From the NCBI GenBank assembly GCA_946481625.1, contig CAMLOZ010000026.1:1-12968 (forward strand): a stretch of DNA of 12,968 bases, read 5' to 3'. The position numbers and the translations under genes were made by a program. Positions 1-4,941 of this stretch are shown in pieces. The DNA comes from an uncultured Haloferula sp. (GTDB lineage Bacteria > Verrucomicrobiota > Verrucomicrobiae > Verrucomicrobiales > Akkermansiaceae). The stretch's first letter is position 1. Each line of letters begins with the position of its first letter. The notes beneath the pieces were generated by a model. That model saw nothing but the letters and a program-made list of their open reading frames with translations. It did no database searches and had not been told where the DNA came from.

Positions 1-730
1 CCGGCTCCGCGCCGGCCTCGAAGCTCACCCCATCGATCTTGGTCAGGAAGGTCGTGTGGCGGCAGTGGTCGGACCAGTAGGTGTCGAGCATCCGGATCTC
101 CGTGATGCTCGGGTCGCGCTGTTCCTCGTCGCGGAAGTAGCCTTGGCAGAAGGCGAGGTCCGCGTCGGACATCGCCAGGCCGAGTTCCTTGCGCAAGGCG
201 GTGAGGTCTGCGGTCGGCTTGGTGGTGAAGCCTTCGAGGATGGGCACGTCTGCGGGCGGGTGGATCGTCGGCTGGAGGGACTCGGGCAGGTCCATGCGCG
301 CCTCGTGCGAATCGACCGCGTTGATCACGTAGCTTTTCACCCGCGCGACGTCTTCGTCCGAGAGGTCGCCCTTGAGCAGGATCACCTTGGCGGAGGCCAC
401 CAGAGGCCGCTCCTTGCCGGTCAGAATCTGGACGCACTGCGCCGCCGAGTCCGCCCGCTGGTCGAATTGCCCCGGCAGATACTCGACCGCGAAGGCGGTT
501 TCACCGCTGGCGGGAGCCAGTTCCGCGTAGGTCAGGTCGACCTGGGGCTCGGAAAGGATCAGCCGCGCCGCCTGGGAGAATTCCTCCGCGGAAAGCCCGT
601 CGATATCGTAGCGCTGGATCACCCGCACGCCCTTCAGCCCTTCCAGCCCGAGGGACTCCTTGAGATCGTGGAGGAGGTGCCGGGCTTCCGCGTTGAATTC
701 GGGCTTCTTTTCGACAAAAATGCGGTTCAT
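1..730 (-). CDS. purL: Phosphoribosylformylglycinamidine synthase (FGAM synthase), N-terminal part, cut by window edge
   Basis: Reading leftwards from the ATG at 730-728, the frame stays open for 243 codons to the edge. FGAM synthase converts FGAR to FGAM with glutamine and ATP, in cytoplasmic purine synthesis. The N-terminus begins MNRIFVEKKPEFNAEA. Further on are the stretches LPGQFDQRADSAAQC and, at residues 217-228, TYWSDHCRHTTF, a hallmark of PurL at the linker/first ATP-domain junction. From family knowledge, this N-terminus matches the long single-chain PurL (about 1200-1300 residues, with a fused glutaminase domain) of Bacteroidetes and Clostridia, not the short PurL of the PurLQS complex. 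The rest lies outside the window. No good Shine-Dalgarno precedes the ATG. The start is chosen because homology runs from residue 1. The gene is divergent from the sigma factor gene at 1257. Confidence 0.93.
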   Translation of the reverse strand, partial: MNRIFVEKKPEFNAEARHLLHDLKESLGLEGLKGVRVIQRYDIDGLSAEEFSQAARLILSEPQVDLTYAELAPASGETAFAVEYLPGQFDQRADSAAQCVQILTGKERPLVASAKVILLKGDLSDEDVARVKSYVINAVDSHEARMDLPESLQPTIHPPADVPILEGFTTKPTADLTALRKELGLAMSDADLAFCQGYFRDEEQRDPSITEIRMLDTYWSDHCRHTTFLTKIDGVSFEAGAEP

Positions 731-822
731 GGGCGGCTGGAGCTGCGGAGGCGCTGGATGCTAGCCGCCGACCCCGGGAGGGCAAGCCGGGTGTCCCTAG
801 AAATCCCGGGAGCGGTACAAGA

Positions 823-866
823 AAAACCCGCTAGCGCCGTTGGGGGGAACGAAGGCAGCGGGTTTT
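823..866 (-). promoter_or_regulatory. Nested hairpin in the purL leader region (possible attenuator)
   Basis: AAAACCCGCT at 823-832 pairs perfectly with AGCGGGTTTT at 857-866. Inside, GCC/GGC and GTT/AAC continue the stem with small bulges, closing on a GGGGGG loop. Read on the minus strand, the stem ends in a short U-run, like an intrinsic terminator, about 92 bases before the purL ATG. No gene on either strand ends nearby that would need a terminator, so a leader attenuator for purL is the simplest reading. I did not recognise a purine-riboswitch core next to it, so the function is inferred from structure and position only. Confidence 0.4.
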
Positions 867-1008
867 CCCTTGGTATTTTCCGTCCTGGGGGGAAGGGCGG
901 GATGGTTTTCGGGGGGATTTGCAGGCCGTTTCGGCGGGGGGACCGGTCGGGCTTACGGGGGTCATCATGGCCGATTTTGCGACAGATCCAATTACGCAAT
1001 CGTGGGGG
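842..1008 (+). repeat. Six spaced G-tracts
   Basis: Runs of six G occur at 842-847, 887-892, 911-916 and 936-941, and runs of five at 957-961 and 1004-1008. Start-to-start distances are 45, 24, 25, 21 and 47, close to one or two units of about 23 bases. The sequence between the tracts is not conserved, so this is not a simple tandem repeat. It overlaps the purL leader hairpin. Possible roles are G-quadruplex formation or a phased protein-binding array; neither is shown by the sequence. Confidence 0.5.
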
Positions 1009-1014
1009 TAGGAG

Positions 1015-1151
1015 AAGTCCCAAGTCAGAAGTGCCAAGTTCAAAGAAAGGCAGGAAGAAATCCATGGCCTGCGCCGCCGGCTGTTCGTTGTCACTTGGCA
1101 CTTTTCACTTTGAACTTCCGGCCCTGGCGCTTGGCGCTTCCTTGCCTTGAA
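1015..1151 (+). repeat. Near-palindromic intergenic repeat, copy 1
   Basis: The left arm at 1015-1040 and the reverse complement of 1092-1117 agree at 21 of 26 positions by hand count, giving an inverted pair with a 51-base loop. The whole block aligns with 12791-12935 in the same orientation. The right arms (1092-1117 and 12871-12896) agree at 23 of 26, the first 30 bases at 23 of 30, and the loops share AAAGGC-GGAA and GGCTG motifs. The words are variations of AAGTTCCAAGTG and its complement. Copy 1 is more degenerate than copy 2. The element ends about 105 bases upstream of the sigma factor ATG. No coding capacity is visible. Confidence 0.7.
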
Positions 1152-1256
1152 TGAAGTTGCCAGCGTTCAAACGCCCGCTCATCCTCCGGCGCATCCGCCC
1201 GACCCTGTCGGGGCGGCGATTTCTCCTCTGTCCCGCGCGCCAGGTTTCCCGAAACG

Positions 1257-1931
1257 ATGAATATTTTCCAGCGCCTCGCGTCGAATCCCGTGCTGGGACC
1301 AGCCGGGTCCGGCGGGGCGGCTTCCGGGATGCCGGGGGAGCCTGTAGCCGAACCCGACGACGAGGCCTTGGTGCTGCGCGCGAAAGCGGGCGACCTGAAA
1401 GCCTACGACGAACTGGTCACCCGGCACCGGGGAAGAATCTACGCCATGATCCGCAATATGGTCAAAAACGACACCGACGCCTGGGACCTCTCGCAAGAGG
1501 CCTTCATCAAGGCGTGGCAGGCCCTGCCGCGTTTCGAGGCAAAGGCGCGTTTCACCACCTGGCTCTACCGGATCGCGCACAATTGCGTTTACGATTTCAC
1601 GCGCCGCCGCCGCCCGGAGGGCGGAGAGGAAATCAACGATGAACTACTGAACCGCGACCGGATCGACCCCGCCGCCGTGGCCACCCCCGCCGAGGCCCGC
1701 AGCCCGGACGAGGCGCTGGCCGGGGATGAGCTCCGGGTCAAAATCGAGGCCGCGCTCGAAAAACTTTCCCCCGAACACCGCGAAGCCGTGATCTTGAAAG
1801 ACGTCCAAGGTTTGGCGTATAAGGAAATCGCCGACGTGATGAGCTGCTCGATCGGCACGGTGATGAGCCGTCTTTTCTACGCCCGACAGAAACTCCAATC
1901 CCTCCTGAAGGATGAATACGATGCCCGATGA
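1257..1931 (+). CDS. ECF-type RNA polymerase sigma factor (sigma-70 family)
   Basis: This 224-residue protein has the two-domain ECF layout. A sigma-2 region lies at about residues 51-119, including DLSQEAFIKAWQALPRFE and the region 2.3/2.4 stretch TWLYRIAHNCVYDFTRRRR. A sigma-4 region at about 163-217 contains LSPEHREAVILKDVQGL and the helix-turn-helix YKEIADVMSCSIGTVMSRL. It directs core RNA polymerase to a small regulon, normally including its own operon. The N-terminal 30 residues are a Gly/Ala/Pro-rich extension before the sigma-2 core. The ATG at 1257 gives family-typical length, although no strong Shine-Dalgarno precedes it. It heads a plus-strand operon and overlaps the next gene by 11 bases, the usual arrangement for a sigma factor and its regulator. 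The exact ECF subgroup cannot be assigned by eye. Confidence 0.93.
   Translation: MNIFQRLASNPVLGPAGSGGAASGMPGEPVAEPDDEALVLRAKAGDLKAYDELVTRHRGRIYAMIRNMVKNDTDAWDLSQEAFIKAWQALPRFEAKARFTTWLYRIAHNCVYDFTRRRRPEGGEEINDELLNRDRIDPAAVATPAEARSPDEALAGDELRVKIEAALEKLSPEHREAVILKDVQGLAYKEIADVMSCSIGTVMSRLFYARQKLQSLLKDEYDAR
1907..1912 (+). promoter_or_regulatory. Ribosome binding site deciding the anti-sigma start
   Basis: GAAGGA sits 8 bases before the ATG at 1921, an ideal spacing. The alternative in-frame ATG at 1912 overlaps this motif and would have no spacer. This favours 1921 as the start and is one of the few recognisable Shine-Dalgarno sites in the window. Confidence 0.55.
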
Positions 1932-2481
1932 CGAAATGCTGGCCCTATGGGTGGAAGACGAGCTGGAAGGCGCGTCGGCCGCCCAGGTGAATGCATGGGC
2001 CGTGTCCCAGCCCGAGTGGCTGGCCCGGCGGGAGGATGCCCGTGCCGTGAAGGCATTGTTTCGCCGTGCAAACATGCCGGCGGAGGAAGAACCGCCCTAT
2101 GCCGATTTCTTCAATTCCCGGCTGTCCCGGGAAATCGCCCGCGAAGTCGCCGATTCCACTCCCGCAGCCCTCTCTCCTGCCCGCACGCGGAGCTTTCTCC
2201 AATGGCTGTTGCCCGCCACCGCGGTGGCAGGGATGGCGCTGTGCTTCTGGGCCGGTACCCGCTTGGTCTCCCCCGCCCCGAAGACGCTGACGGTGAACGC
2301 TCCGCCGGTGCTCTACACCCCGGAGAAAGGGGTGAATGCCGAGTACTTCGCTTCCGCCGATGCGGAAGTCATAGTGCTCGATGGCGTGGCCGCGATTCCG
2401 GACACCTTCGAGTTGCCGGAAACCGCCTCCACCCACGAGACGCCTCCCGCCACGGCGGACATCGATCTGCCGTCTCCATGA
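1921..2481 (+). CDS. Putative anti-sigma factor, single-pass membrane protein
   Basis: The protein has 186 residues from the ATG at 1921. The acidic N-terminus MPDDEMLALWVEDELEG and the following helical stretch up to about residue 77 are cytoplasmic-like. A hydrophobic segment at about 93-117 (including LLPATAVAGMALCFWAG) is a transmembrane helix, followed by about 70 residues that would lie in the periplasm. The start overlaps the stop of the sigma factor gene by 11 bases, so translation is probably coupled. The role, holding the sigma factor at the membrane until a signal arrives, is inferred from position and topology. The His-X3-Cys-X2-Cys motif of zinc anti-sigma factors is absent. The periplasmic part contains ADAEVIVLDGVAAIPD and a Pro/Thr-rich tail. 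An ATG at 1912 would add three residues. Confidence 0.7.
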   Translation: MPDDEMLALWVEDELEGASAAQVNAWAVSQPEWLARREDARAVKALFRRANMPAEEEPPYADFFNSRLSREIAREVADSTPAALSPARTRSFLQWLLPATAVAGMALCFWAGTRLVSPAPKTLTVNAPPVLYTPEKGVNAEYFASADAEVIVLDGVAAIPDTFELPETASTHETPPATADIDLPSP

Positions 2482-2990
2482 AGCGCCGACTGCTGCTCGC
2501 CCTACTGCTTCCGGCATGCTGCGGCCTCGCCCGCGGCGTGGAGGAAGAGGCCGATCCAGGCAAGGAAGTCATCGGCTCGGTGAAGGTCACGGTTTACCTC
2601 GGCACCAATGGCGACGTGTCCGCCATCGGCCCGCGCGCGAAGGAAGTGCCCGCCGAAACGGCCGCCCGGCTCGCCGCCGAGCAAAAGCTGAAGTTCGCCA
2701 AATACCTGGAGCTCGCCCGCGACCAGCGGAAACTCTACCGGAGCTATCAGAACTGGTCCGAGCCCTTTGAGCCGAGCAACGAGGTGATGCTCCGCTTCGA
2801 ACCGCAGAGCACCTTGAATGCGCGGACCATGCGCCTGGACCTCGAGCTTTGGCTGAGCCGCAAGAAAATCTTCAAGACCGACGCCGCCATGACCTACGAC
2901 AAGCCGCTGCTGGTGCTCGGTCCCGAATGGAAGGGTGGACGCATGATCCTTGCCGTGGAACTATCCCCGGACAAGAACGGCAAACCTTGA
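2478..2990 (+). CDS. Exported protein of unknown function
   Basis: This 170-residue protein starts at an ATG that overlaps the preceding TGA (ATGA), which indicates coupling to the anti-sigma gene. Residues 1-20 (MKRRLLLALLLPACCGLARG) are a classic signal peptide. LPAC resembles a lipobox with Cys14 as a possible lipid site, while ARG at 18-20 would suit signal peptidase I. The mature part opens with VIGSVKVTVYLGTNGDVSAIG, then a charged helical stretch at about 60-92, then a beta-rich C-terminal half with LRFEPQSTLNARTMRLDLEL. I do not recognise a family. Its place between the sigma/anti-sigma pair and the DUF1573 genes suggests a role in the same envelope response. The gap to the next gene is 5 bases. 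Confidence 0.75.
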   Translation: MKRRLLLALLLPACCGLARGVEEEADPGKEVIGSVKVTVYLGTNGDVSAIGPRAKEVPAETAARLAAEQKLKFAKYLELARDQRKLYRSYQNWSEPFEPSNEVMLRFEPQSTLNARTMRLDLELWLSRKKIFKTDAAMTYDKPLLVLGPEWKGGRMILAVELSPDKNGKP

Positions 2991-2995
2991 GATCC

Positions 2996-3667
2996 ATGGG
3001 AAAATTCCTCGCCTTGCTCGTCGCCCTGGCCGCCCCGCTCGCGGCGGGTCCCCTCGCCTTCGAGACGACCGCGAAGGAAGTGGACGTACCCTTCGAAGCC
3101 ACCTCGACCTTCGTCGATTTCGGCTTCCGGAACACAGGCAGCGATCCGGTCGTGATCGACCGCGTCCAGAGCGATTGCCCCTGCATCAGCATCGCGATCA
3201 AAGGCAGCCTGGTGGTCGCGCCCGGCGGCGAAGGCACGATCCGCGCGACGATGGAAACGAAGGCGCTCACCGGCGTGGTGGACAAGACAATCGGCGTGTG
3301 GCTGAAAGGGGACGGCAAGGAGCCCTCTCAGCTCCTGCGGATGAAGGCGAGGATTCCGGAGCTGGTGCAGGTCGATCCAAAGGCCCTCATCTGGGAGATC
3401 GGCGACCCTGCCGCACCGAAGAAGGTGACCGTGACCATGAACCATCCCATGCCGATCCACGTGACCTCGGTCACGGGTGCGGACGGCACCTTCAAGCACG
3501 AGTGGAAGGAGATCGAGAAGGGCAGGAAATACGAGGTCACGGTCACCCCGGTCTCTACCGCGGGACATTCGAACGGAGTGCTCCGCCTGGATACCGACTG
3601 CACCTACGAAAGGCACCGCTCGCACGGGATCTTCGCCGTGGTGAAGGGCAAGGTGAAGAAGCCTTGA
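2996..3667 (+). CDS. Exported DUF1573-domain protein (first of two)
   Basis: This is a 223-residue protein. Residues 1-18 (MGKFLALLVALAAPLAAG) are a signal peptide. The DUF1573 fold, an immunoglobulin-like beta sandwich of unknown function, spans about residues 30-105: FRNTGSDPVVIDRVQSDCPC, then the loop APGGEGTIRATMETKALTG. The Cys-X-Cys at 61 and 63 sits where the family has its conserved CxC. A second beta-rich half follows, with DTDCTYERHRSHGIFAVV at about 199-216, whose Asp-Cys and RHRSH are repeated in the paralogue downstream. The ATG at 2996 is chosen because it begins the signal peptide; the frame is open further upstream but that part overlaps the previous gene. There is no clear Shine-Dalgarno and it follows the previous stop by 5 bases. 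Confidence 0.85.
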   Translation: MGKFLALLVALAAPLAAGPLAFETTAKEVDVPFEATSTFVDFGFRNTGSDPVVIDRVQSDCPCISIAIKGSLVVAPGGEGTIRATMETKALTGVVDKTIGVWLKGDGKEPSQLLRMKARIPELVQVDPKALIWEIGDPAAPKKVTVTMNHPMPIHVTSVTGADGTFKHEWKEIEKGRKYEVTVTPVSTAGHSNGVLRLDTDCTYERHRSHGIFAVVKGKVKKP

Positions 3668-3670
3668 GAC

Positions 3671-3741
3671 CAAGGAGGGGCTGCGTCCCGCGCCCCTCAT
3701 TGTCCCCGGCGGAGGGAAAGGACAGTCTCGTCCCCTCCTTG
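3671..3741 (+). repeat. Inverted repeat between the two DUF1573 genes
   Basis: CAAGGAGGGG at 3671-3680 is perfectly complementary to CCCCTCCTTG at 3732-3741, starting 3 bases after the stop of the first DUF1573 gene. The 51-base loop is GC-rich and could fold further. No T-run follows, so it is not a standard intrinsic terminator. It could be a transcript-stabilising or partially terminating structure that sets the relative levels of the two paralogues. The left arm also contains AAGGAGGGG, a strong Shine-Dalgarno sequence, but no start codon follows it at useful distance. Confidence 0.5.
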
Positions 3742-3784
3742 CGGCACTTGCACAAGGACGCTTGCTACGGCATTACTTCCCGCC

Positions 3785-4480
3785 ATGCGCTCCATTATCC
3801 TTGCCGCTCTCGCCCTTTGCGCGCCGCTTGCCGCGGCGGAGCTGAAGTTCGAGACGAAACTCCGGGAGCTGAAGATCAGCGCGGACGAGACCAAGGCGGT
3901 GACGGAATTTCCCTTCAAGAACGAATCGTCCGAAGAGGCGGAAATCGTCGAATACACCTCGGGCTGCTCCTGCCTGAGCGCCTCGATCAGCCCGGCGGGC
4001 AAGCTCAAGTACCAGCCCGGTGAAAGCGGTGTCATCCGTTCGGAATTCGAGCTGAGCGCCTTGGCCGGCACGGTGGACAAGGCCGTGGCCATCCGCCTGA
4101 AGGGCGATCCGCCGGACCAGCCCTCCGTGGTCCTGACCACGCGCATCCACATCCCGGTGCTGGTGGAGATGGAGCCCAAGACCCTCTTCTGGAACATCGG
4201 CGAGGAAGCGAAACCGAAGAGCGTGACGCTGACCATGAAGCACGGCGAGCCGATCAAGGTGGTGAAGATCTCCGGTGCCGACAGCCGTTTCACCCAGGAG
4301 CTCAAGACGATCGAGGAAGGGAAGAAGTACGAGATCGTCATCACCCCGGCGGCCACGGACAAGGTCGCGATGGGCGTGGTACACATCGAGACCGACTGCA
4401 AGCTCCAGCGCCATCGTTCCCACCGTGTCTTCATGGTGGTGCGGAACCAGCCGAAGACCGCCGCCGCGGCCAAGCCATGA
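3785..4480 (+). CDS. Exported DUF1573-domain protein (second of two)
   Basis: This 231-residue paralogue of the gene at 2996 has the same plan throughout. Residues 1-18 (MRSIILAALALCAPLAAA) are a signal peptide. The DUF1573-like part at about 30-105 includes FKNESSEEAEIVEYTSGCSC with Cys61-X-Cys63 and the loop QPGESGVIRSEFELSALAG. The second half matches in PKTLFWNIG (PKALIWEIG in the paralogue), in the EEGKKYEIVITP block and in TDCKLQRHRSHRVFMVV near 203-219. The common end (DC, then RHRSH, then F-x-VV) suggests a conserved second domain and an old tandem duplication. The C-terminus adds a short Ala/Lys tail. The gene lies 117 bases after its paralogue and overlaps the rhodanese start by 4 bases (ATGA). 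The molecular function of DUF1573 is not known. Confidence 0.85.
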   Translation: MRSIILAALALCAPLAAAELKFETKLRELKISADETKAVTEFPFKNESSEEAEIVEYTSGCSCLSASISPAGKLKYQPGESGVIRSEFELSALAGTVDKAVAIRLKGDPPDQPSVVLTTRIHIPVLVEMEPKTLFWNIGEEAKPKSVTLTMKHGEPIKVVKISGADSRFTQELKTIEEGKKYEIVITPAATDKVAMGVVHIETDCKLQRHRSHRVFMVVRNQPKTAAAAKP

Positions 4481-4941
4481 AGGCCGTGACGGAACTCGCG
4501 CTGGTGGTGTTACTCGCCTCGGCGGGTGCCGTCGCCACCTGGAAGATTGCAGGACCGCCGGACCGGTCGATCGCCTGCGATCCCGCGAAGATGACCGCGG
4601 ACGAAATATGCCTGGCCACCGCCAGGACCGAGTGGCCGGATGCGCTGTGGATCGACGCCCGCTCCGAAGAGGCATGGAAGAAAGACGGCCTGCCCGGCTC
4701 GATCCATCTCACCACGATGGGTCAAGTGAGCTTCGATGAACAGATCGCCGCTTCCCTTGAAAAACTGGCCAACGCGCAGCGGGCCGTGGTTTATTGCGAC
4801 GGGCTCAATTGCACCCTGAGCAAGGAAGTCGTGAAACAAATCCGCGCCATCGGGCTGCCGCTGGAAACAAAAGCTCTCTACGGCGGCGTGGAGGCGCTCA
4901 AGGCAGCCGGGATGATCAAGGGTTCCACCCCAGCGAATTGA
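4477..4941 (+). CDS. Membrane-anchored rhodanese-like protein
   Basis: This is a 154-residue protein. A hydrophobic N-terminal segment at about residues 5-21 (TELALVVLLASAGAVAT) should anchor or export it. The rhodanese domain spans about 40-147: WIDARSEEAWKKDGLPGSIHL at 58-78 (the canonical D-x-R and G-x-x-P-G-[SA] region), then VVYCDGLNCTLSKEV at 104-118 with the active-site loop starting at Cys107 and a second Cys at 112, then LYGGVEALKAAG, the usual final G-G-x-x-x-W-like turn with Val in place of Trp. Rhodaneses move sulfane sulfur or act as thiol-redox or binding modules. The C-X4-C loop could form a disulfide. Overlap with the upstream stop (ATGA) points to coupled translation. Its last 26 bases overlap the convergent gene. 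Confidence 0.88.
   Translation: MKAVTELALVVLLASAGAVATWKIAGPPDRSIACDPAKMTADEICLATARTEWPDALWIDARSEEAWKKDGLPGSIHLTTMGQVSFDEQIAASLEKLANAQRAVVYCDGLNCTLSKEVVKQIRAIGLPLETKALYGGVEALKAAGMIKGSTPAN

Larger units (their letters stand above)
731..1256. other. Divergent intergenic region between purL and the sigma factor gene
   Basis: This 526-base stretch separates the divergent starts of purL and the ECF sigma factor. I see no credible gene in it: the open frames crossing it are GC-driven shadows. It holds, from left to right, a nested hairpin at 823-866, six runs of 5-6 G on the plus strand between 842 and 1008, and a near-palindromic repeat at 1015-1151. The last 105 bases before the sigma factor ATG are CT-rich and show no promoter that I could call with confidence. 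Both genes must have their promoters in here. Confidence 0.8.

Noticed and set aside
56..1150. A 364-codon plus-strand frame across the left end
   Set aside because: It is antisense to purL, which is unmistakable on the minus strand, and runs on into the intergenic repeats.
1200..1222. GCCCGAC / GTCGGGGC hairpin upstream of the sigma factor gene considered as a terminator
   Set aside because: The stem needs a bulge, there is no T-run after it and no upstream plus-strand gene to end.
3747..3778. A TTGCAC ... CATTAC pair considered as a promoter for the second DUF1573 gene
   Set aside because: Only a weak match to the -10 consensus; not better than chance in this region.
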